64,000 nt of DNA from an uncultured Algibacter sp. (GCF_947490405.1 NZ_CANLGU010000003.1:186001-250000), one strand, 5' to 3'. Numbered from the stretch's first letter, positions 32,017-41,852 are shown. The notes: a model not told the origin generated them from the sequence alone. Made by a program: numbers and translations.

Positions 32017-33444
32017 TTAACTTTTCACTTTCACAGGAATTAGTTTTTTAGCATCTATAGATGAATCTTCCCTTGCTATGGCCTCATCCTCTGATGAAAA
32101 ACGGATTGTTAATGAAAGAAAAGCTGTAATAACTACCACAACACCTATAATAAAATAACCACCAGATACTGCCGAAGATGCTGCTGCAGATTGCGCTACA
32201 CTAATAACATCTTCACCTAAACCTTGATTTGCCAAAATAGCTGCCTTTTCTGCCGCAGCAGATTGCGATTTTAATAACATGGCTGCTAAAAAAGCACCTA
32301 CGTTTCCTCCAGCTCCTACAATACCAGAAACTGAACCAATCGCTTTTTTATTAATGAATGGTACTACTGAAAATGTTGCGCCTTCTGCCATTTGAACAGA
32401 CAAACTAAATAGAATTAAAAAAACAATACCAACAACAATACTTGTTGAAGATGAAAACGTCATAAGCATAACTCCTTGAACAGTTAAAATTCCAGCTAGA
32501 AATAATACACGTCCGCGCAGTCCTTTTAATTTTCCAAATTTGTCTCCAAAAAAACCTCCAAGAGTTCTTGCAAAAATATTCATTAAAGCAAAGGATAATA
32601 CAATGTTGCCAGCTGTAACACGTTTTAATTGAAAGGTGTTTTGTAAATAATCATCCATCGTACCATAAACCGTCAATTCTATACCAAAACACGCTGCGTA
32701 CACTACAAACAAAATCCAAGTTCTGTAATCTTTTAAAACGGTACCAAAACCAACCTGATCTTTCTTTTTTTCTATCGCTATACCATTGGCTTTTAAATCC
32801 TTAAAGTTTCCTTTTGGCGTATCTTGTGTAAAATTATAATAGATAATACCCATTAAAAAACAAACGGCACCAGCAATAACCATAGAGTATCTCCAAGCTT
32901 CGCCTTCAGCTACACCAAAAGCTACTACTGCTGCTGCAATTAATGGCATGCCTAAGCGGTTAGCACCACCTCCTAAATTCCCCCATCCGGCTGATGTTGC
33001 ATTGGCAGTTCCAACAATATTAGGGGCAAACATTAAAGAAGTATGTACTTGCGTAATAACAAAAGACGCCCCAATAAAACCTATAAATAAGCGGCATACT
33101 AAAAATTGTGTAGGTGTTTGCACTAAACCACATAAAATTACGGGAATAGCACCTAGCATTAATAACCATGTATAGCATAATCTTGGTCCGTATTTATCAC
33201 ACAATTTACCAATAAGTAAACGGGCAAACACAGTTCCTGAAACAGCCAAAATAATAGAATTCCATTTTTGATCTGGTGTTAAACCAAGGTCTCTAACTAC
33301 ATCTGGCATAAACGGTACAATACCAAACCACGAAAAGAAACATAAAAAGAAGGATATCGCAGTTATCCAAAATGTACGAATAGAAACATTTTTAAGATCG
33401 TATAGTTTTAATGATGTAGATTTAGTTGGTGTGGTGACATTCAT
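32017..33444 (-). CDS. narK: NarK-type nitrate/nitrite transporter (MFS, NNP family)
   Basis: 475 residues, 12 predicted helices. It has the two NNP signatures: GWGNLGGGANRLGMPLI (nitrate signature region) and the helix-11 GIVGAGGNVGAFLAAMLL. The transport substrate is nitrate and/or nitrite, taken up across the inner membrane. It is a single NarK module, not a fusion of two. It may be transcribed alone or with the nitrate reductase 127 bp downstream. Its promoter is the clearest in the cluster: operator AAGTATTAATACG directly before -7 box TAGATTTG (33465-33472). Confidence 0.88.
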   Translation of the reverse strand: MNVTTPTKSTSLKLYDLKNVSIRTFWITAISFFLCFFSWFGIVPFMPDVVRDLGLTPDQKWNSIILAVSGTVFARLLIGKLCDKYGPRLCYTWLLMLGAIPVILCGLVQTPTQFLVCRLFIGFIGASFVITQVHTSLMFAPNIVGTANATSAGWGNLGGGANRLGMPLIAAAVVAFGVAEGEAWRYSMVIAGAVCFLMGIIYYNFTQDTPKGNFKDLKANGIAIEKKKDQVGFGTVLKDYRTWILFVVYAACFGIELTVYGTMDDYLQNTFQLKRVTAGNIVLSFALMNIFARTLGGFFGDKFGKLKGLRGRVLFLAGILTVQGVMLMTFSSSTSIVVGIVFLILFSLSVQMAEGATFSVVPFINKKAIGSVSGIVGAGGNVGAFLAAMLLKSQSAAAEKAAILANQGLGEDVISVAQSAAASSAVSGGYFIIGVVVVITAFLSLTIRFSSEDEAIAREDSSIDAKKLIPVKVKS

Positions 33445-33458
33445 AATTAAGTAGTTTA

Positions 33459-33489
33459 TACGTACAAATCTACGTATTAATACTTAATT
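33459..33489 (-). promoter_or_regulatory. narK promoter and putative nitrate-response operator
   Basis: Read toward narK: AAGTATTAATACG, immediately followed by TAGATTTG (the -7 box, 33465-33472). TACGTA occurs on either side of the -7 box, at 33459-33464 and 33471-33476. Confidence 0.6.
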
Positions 33490-33608
33490 TTAAATGTTAA
33501 AATTAAGTAACAATAAATAATTGTGAGGTTGATAATTTAGTAATGTTGATTTTGAGGATTTGGTAAAATCAAGTTAGTAAACTGATTTTTTTTGCGAAAT
33601 TTTAAAAA

Positions 33609-33642
33609 AGCATCATTTCACCTTATAAGGTTAAAACATGCT
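33609..33642. repeat. Interrupted inverted repeat of unknown role
   Basis: Outer AGCAT/ATGCT and inner perfect palindrome ACCTTATAAGGT. No T tract follows, so a terminator is unlikely; a protein binding site is possible. Confidence 0.35.
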
Positions 33643-33812
33643 AAAAATGAATAACCAAATAATTATTGAAAAAGTATTGATATAAGTTCTCTAATGATAT
33701 AGTATTTCTTTTATTGCATCTATATATTCGTCTTCTTTGTTATGTGAATCGATAACTAAACAGCAATAAATAAATTGTCTGAGGTAAATTTCAACAATTA
33801 AAAAATTAAGCA

Positions 33813-34478
33813 CTAAACCAATCCAAACTCTTTAGCTTTATTACTCAATTCCATTAAGTTTTTAACTTCTAATTTTTTCATCAAATTAAAACGGTGTACT
33901 TCTGCGGTACGCTTGCTAATTTTGAGTTCATCAGCAATATCTTTGTTGTTTTTTAGCTCTAAAACTAAGCCTAAAATTTGCTTTTCGCGTTTTGTTAATT
34001 TAAAAGGATCTTCTTTGAATGAAGCCTTTTGAGAAGAAACATTGTTTGTATTGCCATTAACAAAATTATTCATGATTATAGCTGATACATCGCCTGTAAA
34101 ATACTTCCCTCCAGAAGCCACTTTATTTAATGCTTTTAAAAACTCTTCTTTACTTGCTCCTTTTAATAAATAACCATCTGCTCCTGCTTGTATGGCCTGA
34201 ACTACGTATTCTTCAGAATCATGCATGGACAATACTAATGTTTTTACACCTAAATTCAATTTACTAATTTCACCAACCACTTCAATACCATTCATTTCTG
34301 GCATACGTATATCTACAATCAATACATGCGGTTTGTTTCTTGAAATGACTTCTAAAGCTTCTTTTCCGTTTGATGCCTCATCAATTACAGCTACACCCGT
34401 TTGGTCTTCTAAAAGTGCCCGTATACCATCTCTAACTAAAACATGATCATCGGCTAATACAACATTAATTTTGTCCAT
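33813..34478 (-). CDS. NarL/FixJ-family response regulator
   Basis: 221 residues. Receiver 1-122: DD at 10-11, Asp56 in VLIVDIRMPEMNG, Lys near 106 (GYLLKGASKEE). A LuxR-type helix-turn-helix at 155-217 (FKLTKREKQILGLVLELKNNKDIADELKISKRTAEVH). Likely partner of the NarX-like kinase at 36407, by analogy with NreBC/NarXL. It probably activates narK, nasA and nirB promoters. Its own upstream region has TACGTA at 34521 and -7-like TACTTTTG. Confidence 0.85.
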   Translation of the reverse strand: MDKINVVLADDHVLVRDGIRALLEDQTGVAVIDEASNGKEALEVISRNKPHVLIVDIRMPEMNGIEVVGEISKLNLGVKTLVLSMHDSEEYVVQAIQAGADGYLLKGASKEEFLKALNKVASGGKYFTGDVSAIIMNNFVNGNTNNVSSQKASFKEDPFKLTKREKQILGLVLELKNNKDIADELKISKRTAEVHRFNLMKKLEVKNLMELSNKAKEFGLV

Positions 34479-34490
34479 AATTTCCTGTTA

Positions 34491-34530
34491 TGCATACAAA
34501 AGTAATAAATTAAGTAATACTACGTAATTA
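34491..34530 (-). promoter_or_regulatory. Promoter of the NarL-like gene with operator-like sequence
   Basis: Minus strand: TACGTAGTATTACTTAATTT, then TACTTTTG (matching TANNTTTG), about 25 bp before the start. It resembles the narK operator at lower similarity. Confidence 0.4.
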
Positions 34531-34617
34531 TGATTCTATATCACATATAAATTTTTATTAGAAGTAAATAATAAAAGATATTATTATGGATGATACTCCA
34601 ATTTTGTATATTTAAAA

Positions 34618-35895
34618 ATGATGAAAAAATTCATGTTTTTTATCTTAATTTTTATAGCTGTTTTTGCGCTTTACCTTTGGCAAAAAAAATCTATTAACAG
34701 ATATGAATATTTTGAAAAAGGACAAAAACTAGAACATTTTAATGGCCTTAAATTTTCAGGTTCTGATGCTTGTATGTCTTGTCATGAAGATATTTATAAC
34801 CAACATATAAAATCTGCTCATTTTTTAACCTCAACCTTACCTTCTGACAGTACCTTAAAAGGTATTCATGAAGCAATTTCTGATGGTTTCAAGGTAGGAA
34901 AACATCATAGTTATTCAATTGATAAAAAATGGAATGGCTTTTTTCAAATATTAGAAAATGATTCTACTAATAAAATTGTAAGGAAGGATAAGATTGATAT
35001 TGTAATTGGATCAGGTGTAAAGGGGCAATCTTTTTTTAGTTGGGAAGGTGATAAATTATTTCAATTACAAACTTCATATTTTGTTCCTAGTAAAAAATGG
35101 ATAAATAGCCCTGGTTATAAAGAAGAGTTAGCAGCTAAATTGCGACCAATTTCAGTAAGCTGTTTAGAATGTCATGCTACTTTTGCACAAACAACACCTC
35201 ATAAACAAACCAAATATAATTTTAACAAAACCAATGATGAGTTCAATAAAAAAAGTATCATTTGGGGTGTAGATTGCGAACGTTGTCATGGACCAGCCGC
35301 AAAACATGTTGCATATCAAAATAAGTTTCCTAATGATACTATTGGAAAACATATTGTAAAACAAAACCAATTATCGCGCCAGCAAAAAATGGATATGTGC
35401 GCATTGTGCCATTCGGGTTCTAACAGAAAAAAAACTAATAAAGAATTTCATTTTGTTTTAGGTGACACTTTAGATAATTTCGTCTATAAAGATTTTAGGA
35501 GTTATTATAAATCTAAATATAAAGCTGCTGCTGATGTTCATGGAAATCAAGTAGAGCTTTTAGAATCTAGTAAATGTTTTGAAAAAACGGCTACTATGGA
35601 TTGTACAACCTGCCATAATGCTCACGCTAACGAAAGAGGGAATTTAATTAACTTTAATACCAAATGTATAAACTGCCACAAGAACCAAAATATTAGTTGT
35701 AGTTTACCCGCGACTTCTTCAGCACAAGCACATAATGCCAGCAACTGTATTGATTGCCATATGCCAATATCAAAATCTAACTCAATGAAAATTCAAGATA
35801 ACGATAGTTTAGTGCAAGTTGAAGTGCGCAGTCATCTTATAAAAATATATGAACCTACAACGGATAAAATAAATCAGTATATAAACAACTTATAA
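34618..35895 (+). CDS. Seven-haem c-type cytochrome, membrane anchored
   Basis: 425 residues. A single N-terminal transmembrane segment (FMFFILIFIAVFALYLW) anchors a periplasmic domain. Seven CXXCH motifs are visible in order: CMSCH, CLECH, CERCH, CALCH, CTTCH, CINCH, CIDCH. The pattern resembles the cytochrome c554/multihaem reductase superfamily, but the pentahaem nitrite reductase NrfA's CXXCK motif is absent. It is divergent from the NarL-like gene and shares that control region, so it is likely co-regulated by nitrate. Possible role: electron transfer or reduction of a nitrogen oxide in the periplasm; not resolvable by sequence alone. Confidence 0.85.
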   Translation: MMKKFMFFILIFIAVFALYLWQKKSINRYEYFEKGQKLEHFNGLKFSGSDACMSCHEDIYNQHIKSAHFLTSTLPSDSTLKGIHEAISDGFKVGKHHSYSIDKKWNGFFQILENDSTNKIVRKDKIDIVIGSGVKGQSFFSWEGDKLFQLQTSYFVPSKKWINSPGYKEELAAKLRPISVSCLECHATFAQTTPHKQTKYNFNKTNDEFNKKSIIWGVDCERCHGPAAKHVAYQNKFPNDTIGKHIVKQNQLSRQQKMDMCALCHSGSNRKKTNKEFHFVLGDTLDNFVYKDFRSYYKSKYKAAADVHGNQVELLESSKCFEKTATMDCTTCHNAHANERGNLINFNTKCINCHKNQNISCSLPATSSAQAHNASNCIDCHMPISKSNSMKIQDNDSLVQVEVRSHLIKIYEPTTDKINQYINNL

Positions 35896-35914
35896 GTTGT
35901 ATACATAGTTAGCA

Positions 35915-36295
35915 CTATGCTTTTAAAGCAGTTGCTTGTATTTCAATTTTCATCTTATCATCAGCAAGTTTTGCAGAAAACATTGTTGCAGCAGGTTTAA
36001 TATTACCTAAGTATTTTTTAAGAACTGGCCAACATGCTTCAAAATCTTCTACTTTTGGCAAAATATAAGTCACTCTTACTATATCTGATAAGCTTGCACC
36101 TGCTTCTTTTAATGTGTTTTCTATATTAATTAAACATTGTTCTGTTTGAACTACAACATCATCACTTATAGCCATTGTTTCATAGTGATACCCCGTAGTA
36201 CCAGATACAAAAACCCAATTACCTTGTACTACAGCACGGGAATAACCTATTTTTTCTTCAAATGTTGATCCAGAGCTTATTAATTTTCTTTGCAT
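35915..36295 (-). CDS. RidA/YjgF-family protein
   Basis: 126 residues, the family length. Typical segments: YSRAVVQGNWVFVSGTTGYH, EQCLINIENTLKEAGASLSDIVRVTYIL and the C-terminal AKLADDKMKIEIQATALKA. The active Arg of genuine RidA deaminases (in 'SRA...P..VGAYSQ') is not clearly in place, so this may be a different RidA subgroup. Converges on the cytochrome gene with a 19-bp gap. Confidence 0.8.
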   Translation of the reverse strand: MQRKLISSGSTFEEKIGYSRAVVQGNWVFVSGTTGYHYETMAISDDVVVQTEQCLINIENTLKEAGASLSDIVRVTYILPKVEDFEACWPVLKKYLGNIKPAATMFSAKLADDKMKIEIQATALKA

Positions 36296-36406
36296 TGTTT
36301 CTGGTTAATATGTATTTTACATTTATTACGCTTTTAACACATCTATCAAATCACATTAAACTAGATTAGATGCATGTAATTATTCAAATAAGAGTTTATA
36401 TTGAGC

Positions 36407-38239
36407 TTATTTCGACACCACATAATCACTCCCTAGAGGCACATTTAATGTAACACGTGTACCTTTACCTTTTTCCGAAGTTAAAAATAAACGTCCTTCA
36501 ATATATTTTATACGCTCTTTCATAAATGTCATACCCATACCGCCTTCACCTGTTTTTATACGTTTAACTTTATCAGGATCAAACCCTTTACCATTATCAT
36601 CAATAACAATACTCAAAAGATTTTTACTATGCGATAACGATACTATAATATGTGTTGACTCCGCATATTTGATGGCATTATTAATAGCCTCTTGGGTAAT
36701 ACGGTAAATATTTATTTCAGCAAGTGAATCCAAGCGCTGGTTAAAATCAGATTTATTAAAAAGTACAATTTCTTTGCCAGTAAGTTTTGCCAGTTCTTGC
36801 ACTAATTTTGTTAAAGCTGGAACAATGCCATGATCGGTTAATTCTGGAGGAGTTAGGTTAAAAGTTGCAGTACGTACTCCTTTTATAATATCCGTTGTTA
36901 ACGCTTTTAAATGCTCAATTTTTGATGTTGCTTTTTCAACGTTTTTGGTGTCAATACTTTCTAAATTATATTTTAAACCAGTAAGCATCTGCCCTATACC
37001 ATCATGCACATCTTTAGCAATACGGTTTTGTTCTTTTTCTTGATTCTCAATAATTTTACTAGAGATAATTTTTTGTTGATTCATCTTCTCTTCAAAACTC
37101 TTTTCTGTGAGTCTATCAATCTCCAATTGAGCCGCCTTACGTTCTGTAATTTCCGAAGCAATAATCAATAATTCAGATTTATCACTTGTGGGACTATAAG
37201 GTATAACTGCCATTTCTAACCACACATCTTTATGCTCCTTACAGGTTGCTTTAACCTCGCCTTTCCAACCCGTTTTTTTATATTTTTTAATAATGTCTTC
37301 AATATATAGTTGCTCGTTTTCTAACTGTGAAATTGCTTTCCAAAACGGCACAGCATCATTAAAATCTGAAAACTTAAATAATCGCGAAAACTTATTACCC
37401 ATGTGTATCAATGTGCCATCTGGTAGAGTTCTTGCAAAGAGTAATGTTTCATCCATAGCACGCGTTAGTGTACTTAATTCTTGAATGGATTTTTCTCTAG
37501 CTTTACTCAATTCATCTGCATCAAAAGCCATTTGTTTTGCTTGTTTTTCAGCAGACAATAGTTCTGCTAACGTATACCGTACCGATTTCGCTGCAGGCCA
37601 AAAAATAAATAAAAACTCACCGAGAAGGATTGCTAATGTTAGTATCGTCAACCAAAATTCAAGTTTACGTAACCATGCAACTTTTTCCTCAGCTTCAACA
37701 TCATATTGATTCACAATCGCGTCCATTTGTTTTAAAAACGCACCTTCATTTGCTTTAACAATTGTTACATCGTTTATATAGGTAGACGAATTTGTATTTG
37801 TATTCTCAATTTTAGTTATAATAGATTTTGAGGCTTTGGCAATGGTATCAAAAACAGGATTTAAAGCTGAAAATTTTAAAGATATGGCAGCACTATTTGT
37901 TTTGGGCAATCCCAAACTATCGTTACCATTTTGAAGCGCATGATGTGAAAACTCCCATACACTCAGTGTTTCCTTTAAATTATTTTTAATGTTTTGTTGC
38001 TCTTCTAAACTTGATGTAGACGATAAAGACACCACATTTTTTGCCAATTTTTGACTCAGCATACGTTGTCGTCCTGCAATATTTATAACTCTAGAATCAC
38101 TTTCCTGATCACTTAAATGGGTACGAATTAAAATTTGACTTATTATAACAGAAAGTGCAATGGTACTAAAACCAATAATGTACAAGCGGCGCAGTTTATC
38201 AAAAGTCCGTTGGTCTAATGAATTGCCGTTTTGTACCAT
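36407..38239 (-). CDS. NarX-like nitrate/nitrite sensor kinase (PilJ/NIT-type sensor, PAS, HisKA_3)
   Basis: 610 residues. TM1 near 14-35, a periplasmic region with the PilJ/NarX-like segment NIAGRQRMLSQKLAKNVVSL (residues 48-67), TM2 near 192-214, a coiled coil, a PAS domain near 270-370, then a HisKA_3 dimerisation segment (NRIAKDVHDGIGQMLTGLKY, His in KDVHDG) and HATPase boxes (NAIKYA, IDDNGKGFDPD, GGMGMTFMKERI). The 'GRQRMLSQ' stretch is the P-box analogue by which NarX senses nitrate and nitrite. Gene order nirB-nirD-DUF4202-kinase and the lone NarL-like regulator support a nitrate-response pair. It is 12 bp from DUF4202. Confidence 0.85.
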   Translation of the reverse strand: MVQNGNSLDQRTFDKLRRLYIIGFSTIALSVIISQILIRTHLSDQESDSRVINIAGRQRMLSQKLAKNVVSLSSTSSLEEQQNIKNNLKETLSVWEFSHHALQNGNDSLGLPKTNSAAISLKFSALNPVFDTIAKASKSIITKIENTNTNSSTYINDVTIVKANEGAFLKQMDAIVNQYDVEAEEKVAWLRKLEFWLTILTLAILLGEFLFIFWPAAKSVRYTLAELLSAEKQAKQMAFDADELSKAREKSIQELSTLTRAMDETLLFARTLPDGTLIHMGNKFSRLFKFSDFNDAVPFWKAISQLENEQLYIEDIIKKYKKTGWKGEVKATCKEHKDVWLEMAVIPYSPTSDKSELLIIASEITERKAAQLEIDRLTEKSFEEKMNQQKIISSKIIENQEKEQNRIAKDVHDGIGQMLTGLKYNLESIDTKNVEKATSKIEHLKALTTDIIKGVRTATFNLTPPELTDHGIVPALTKLVQELAKLTGKEIVLFNKSDFNQRLDSLAEINIYRITQEAINNAIKYAESTHIIVSLSHSKNLLSIVIDDNGKGFDPDKVKRIKTGEGGMGMTFMKERIKYIEGRLFLTSEKGKGTRVTLNVPLGSDYVVSK

Positions 38240-38251
38240 ACTTCAAAAAAT

Positions 38252-38836
38252 TTACGCTAAAGCTTGTTTTATTAAGCCTAAAGATTTTTCAGAAAAATTA
38301 AGCTTTAAGGCTTCTTGTTGCCCTTCGTCAGACATTTTAACCCATGTCTTTTGTAGAATATCAATTACCTTTTCATCTGGATGTTTTTCAGCAAACTCTT
38401 CAAAATAGTAATCTAAAAACACCAAACAGATAGTATCTTCTAAAGCCTGAGACTCTTCATTTTTTTTGATGAGCTTCTTTAGTATTATTTTTCTAATCCT
38501 TTCATCAAACTGAGCATCATAACCAACTTGTTTCAATATTTCAGATGTTAAATCAGCATGCATCTTCTTTAGTGTTTCACGCCATTTTAAATAGCCAACT
38601 CTGTCCATTGGATATTCATCACGTGCAATTTTCCATCTACAAATATGTTGTGCGCGGGCAGCAAGTTGTAATGCCTTAGACGCATCTGGTTTAAATTGTA
38701 ATAACTTTCGCGTCATTCTTTGGGAATACAAAAGCTCTTTAGGGTATTTAATACCAGCAACTTGATATGTATTTACATCTTCAGAATTTGCCTTATCAAT
38801 AAGTGCAATGGCTGTTTCAAAACGTGTTGGTTTCAT
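38252..38836 (-). CDS. DUF4202-family protein
   Basis: 194 residues, soluble, helical. MKPTRFETAIALIDKANSED at the N-terminus, then RKLLQFKPDASKALQLAARAQHICRWKIARDEYPMDRVGYLKWR; the His and Arg-rich AQHICRWKI segment suggests a nucleotide or metal site, as noted for this family. DUF4202 genes often accompany nitrite reductase genes in Bacteroidota and Proteobacteria, but the function is unknown. It lies between nirD and the kinase. Confidence 0.8.
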   Translation of the reverse strand: MKPTRFETAIALIDKANSEDVNTYQVAGIKYPKELLYSQRMTRKLLQFKPDASKALQLAARAQHICRWKIARDEYPMDRVGYLKWRETLKKMHADLTSEILKQVGYDAQFDERIRKIILKKLIKKNEESQALEDTICLVFLDYYFEEFAEKHPDEKVIDILQKTWVKMSDEGQQEALKLNFSEKSLGLIKQALA

Positions 38837-38928
38837 ATGGGTATATTCTATTAAAGACTACTCAGCCAATATACAGAATTACTTTTTCAAATTTGAAGAG
38901 AATTTTAGAATTTTATTTAACATTAATT

Positions 38929-39306
38929 CTATTCATCAAAACCAACATAGACATAGCCTTCCTCTACTTTTACAGGGTAAACAGCAATGGCATTTAAATC
39001 TGAGTTTAAATTCTCTCCTGTTTCTAAGGAAAATGTTTTTTTATGTAGTGGACAAGCTACTTTTGGAATACCTTTATCGTCTCCAATCATACCTCTACTC
39101 AAAACCATTTCCATTTTATGCGGACAAAGATTCTGGCATGCATACCACTTATTTAATCTCGTAAAATTAAAAACAGCAATTTGCTTGTCTTTATACTTAA
39201 TACAAGCACCACCATCCTTGGGAAAATCTTTTACTGATGCTGCTTTAAACCAAACTTTTACGTTTGTAAGTTCAGTAGCTTTGTATTTGTCTAAAATTGT
39301 TTCCAT
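38929..39306 (-). CDS. nirD: Nitrite reductase small subunit (Rieske)
   Basis: ATG 39306 (METILDKYKATELTNVKVWF) is chosen over ATG 39342, which would overlap the nirB stop by 10 bp and add a poorly conserved dozen residues. It gives 125 residues. Rieske motif: CPHKMEMVLSRG and, 22 residues on, CPLHKKTF. NirD assembles with NirB, the NADH-dependent assimilatory nitrite reductase. Encoded just after nirB, 26 bp gap. Confidence 0.9.
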   Translation of the reverse strand: METILDKYKATELTNVKVWFKAASVKDFPKDGGACIKYKDKQIAVFNFTRLNKWYACQNLCPHKMEMVLSRGMIGDDKGIPKVACPLHKKTFSLETGENLNSDLNAIAVYPVKVEEGYVYVGFDE

Positions 39307-39332
39307 CTTGTTTTTAATTTTATTACTGTTAA

Positions 39333-41849
39333 TTACACCCAAGGTTCTGGCATTTTTTGATCGCGCATTGGCACAAAAACCAAGTTATCATCTTCATCCT
39401 CACTATTCACAAAATGGTTAAAACGTTTCATCATTTCTGGATCGTTAACCGCCTGTGTCCACTCACATTCAAACCTATTAACTAAGGTTTGCATTTCCTT
39501 TTCTAAATCTTCTGCAATACCTAATTTATCTTCTATAATGACTTCTTTCAAGTAATCCAAACCACCTTCAAGACGTTCTTGCCATGCAGCAGTACGTTGT
39601 AGTGGTTTTGCAGTTCTCATGTAAAACATTAAATACCTATCTAAGTATTTTATGACCGTAGCATTATCTATTTGTTCAGCAAATAATTCAGCATGACGCG
39701 GATTTGCACCACCGTTTCCTCCAACATATAAATTCCATCCACCTTCAACAGCAATTAAACCAAAATCCTTACCACGTGCCTCAGCACATTCGCGAATACA
39801 TCCAGATACACCACCTTTTATTTTATGCGGTGCTCTAATGCCTCTGTAGCGGTTTTCTAACTCTATACCAAAGCTTACACTTTCATCCATACCATAACGA
39901 CACCATGTTGAACCTACACAGGTTTTTACAGTTCTCAGCGATTTTCCATAAGCATGCCCGCTTTCAAAACCATGGCTAATTAATTCTTTCCAAATTAAAG
40001 GCAACTGATTTAAGGTGGCACCAAATAAATCTATACGCACACCGCCTGTAACCTTTGTATATAAATCGTATTTTTTAGCTATTTGGCCAAGAGCAATTAA
40101 TTTATCAGGTGTAATTTCACCACCCGGAACACGTGGTACTACAGAATATGTCCCATTACGTTGAATATTTGCTAAAAACCTATCATTGGAGTCTTGAATC
40201 GCATATTCCTTATTAGCAGTATCAGCATGTATTGTTGCCATTAAAGATGCAATAAGTGGCTTACACAACTCACATCCATGACCACCATTACCATAGTTAT
40301 CTAAAACCTCGTTAAATGTTGTATAACCTTTTACTTCTATAATTTTATATAAATCTTGTCTGTTATAATCAAAATGTTCACACACCGAATCTTTAACTTC
40401 AATACCTAAAGATTTAAGCGTTGCATTTGTTAAATCTGCAACCATAGGTTTACAACCGCCACAACCCGTACCTGCTTTAGTACAGCTTACAACGCTACCT
40501 AAATCTGTAGCTTCTCCGCTTTCTATAACACCACAAATTTGGCCTTTGGTTACACTCTCGCAAGAACATATTTGAGCTTCGTCTGGTAAATCCATAACAT
40601 CACCAAGCAATGCACCACCCTCGCTAGTAGGCAATATTAATTGCGCAGGATCTTCTGGAATGGCCATACCGTTTAAATATACTTGATGTAACATGCTATA
40701 ATCTGCAGCATCACCAACTAGAATACCACCTAGTAATTTTTTCCCATCATGACTTACATTAATACGTTTGTATAAATGCTGTGTTTTATTTTCGAATATG
40801 ATGGAATGCCCTTTAGAAGCAGGCATAAACGGTTCTCCAAAACTTGCGACATCAACACCAATTAATTTTAATTTGGTAGACATATCAATATCTGCTGGCA
40901 TTAGCTTATCGGTATTTCCAATAATTTGTTGCACTGCAACATCTGCCATATCATATCCTGGAGCTACCAAACCGTATATCATTTGGTTGTACAATGCAAT
41001 CTCACCAATGGCGTAAATATGCGCATCTGAAGTTTTCATGGTATTATCTACCACAACACCACCACGCACACCAACCTCTAATCCGCAAGCTCTAGCTAAT
41101 TCATCTCTAGGTCTAATTCCTGCTGAAACTATTAGCATATCAACATCTAGCACATCATCTTCACCAAACTCCATAGCCGTAATTTTGCCATCGCCTAAAA
41201 TTTGATTTGTAGCTTTACTTAAGTGAATATTTAACCCAATAGATTCTAATTTTAATTGCAACACTTGCGAGCTTCTAGAATCTAATTGCCTTGGCATGAG
41301 TTTAGAGGCAAACTCTACAACATGTGGTTCTAGACCCATATCTAAAACTGCTTTTCCAGCCTCTAAGCCTAATAAACCGCCACCTAAAATTGCAGCTCTA
41401 CCATCTGACTTTTCTGCATTAATTTTAGCGGCATAAGCCAGCATATCCTCTAAATCTTCAATAGTTCTGTAAACAAACACACCTTCTTTCTCTACGCCTT
41501 TTATTGGCGGCACAAAGGGTGATGACCCCGTTGCTAATACTAAATAATCATAAGAAAACTCACGATCCTTAGCTGTGGTAATTGTTTTTGAACTTCTGTT
41601 GATATCAGCAACACGCTCACCAGTAATTAAGTCAACATTATGTTCAGCATACCATTCTGCTGGTGCCATTTCTAAAGCTTTAGCATCTTGGTTTTCAAAG
41701 AACTCACTTAAATGAACTCTATCATAAGCTGGTCTTGGTTCTTCACCAAATATTGTGATTTTAAAATCTTTACTTTCAGCTTGTGCTACAAATTTTTCAC
41801 AAAATTTATAACCTACCATTCCATTTCCAACTACAATAACTTGTTGCAT
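39333..41849 (-). CDS. nirB: NAD(P)H-dependent nitrite reductase large subunit
   Basis: 838 residues, standard length. FAD/NAD domain 1-310 (VVGNGMVGYKFCEKFV, AILGGGLLGLEAGKAVLDMG); BFD [2Fe-2S] near 427-475 (CSCESVTKGQICGVIESGEA, GTGCGGCKPMV), and a second BFD-like segment near 500; sirohaem/4Fe-4S C-terminal part with CVGSTWCRYGM and SGCIRECAEARGKDFG, i.e. the four cluster cysteines. Reduces nitrite to ammonium in the cytoplasm. Its promoter shares the AAGTATAAATACT operator plus -7 box TAGTTTTG (41867-41874) with narK. Confidence 0.93.
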   Translation of the reverse strand: MQQVIVVGNGMVGYKFCEKFVAQAESKDFKITIFGEEPRPAYDRVHLSEFFENQDAKALEMAPAEWYAEHNVDLITGERVADINRSSKTITTAKDREFSYDYLVLATGSSPFVPPIKGVEKEGVFVYRTIEDLEDMLAYAAKINAEKSDGRAAILGGGLLGLEAGKAVLDMGLEPHVVEFASKLMPRQLDSRSSQVLQLKLESIGLNIHLSKATNQILGDGKITAMEFGEDDVLDVDMLIVSAGIRPRDELARACGLEVGVRGGVVVDNTMKTSDAHIYAIGEIALYNQMIYGLVAPGYDMADVAVQQIIGNTDKLMPADIDMSTKLKLIGVDVASFGEPFMPASKGHSIIFENKTQHLYKRINVSHDGKKLLGGILVGDAADYSMLHQVYLNGMAIPEDPAQLILPTSEGGALLGDVMDLPDEAQICSCESVTKGQICGVIESGEATDLGSVVSCTKAGTGCGGCKPMVADLTNATLKSLGIEVKDSVCEHFDYNRQDLYKIIEVKGYTTFNEVLDNYGNGGHGCELCKPLIASLMATIHADTANKEYAIQDSNDRFLANIQRNGTYSVVPRVPGGEITPDKLIALGQIAKKYDLYTKVTGGVRIDLFGATLNQLPLIWKELISHGFESGHAYGKSLRTVKTCVGSTWCRYGMDESVSFGIELENRYRGIRAPHKIKGGVSGCIRECAEARGKDFGLIAVEGGWNLYVGGNGGANPRHAELFAEQIDNATVIKYLDRYLMFYMRTAKPLQRTAAWQERLEGGLDYLKEVIIEDKLGIAEDLEKEMQTLVNRFECEWTQAVNDPEMMKRFNHFVNSEDEDDNLVFVPMRDQKMPEPWV

Positions 41850-41852
41850 AAT

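Larger units (their letters stand above)
33445..33812. other. Spacer between NarL-like regulator and narK
   Basis: The narK-proximal 60 bp hold the promoter; the rest is AT-rich, with one perfect palindrome, ACCTTATAAGGT at 33620-33631, nested in AGCAT (33609-33613) and ATGCT (33638-33642). No gene. Confidence 0.5.

Noticed and set aside
38808-39164. Plus-strand reading frame across the DUF4202/nirD boundary
   Set aside because: It overlaps nirD on the opposite strand and lacks family-like sequence; the minus-strand gene has a clear Rieske motif.
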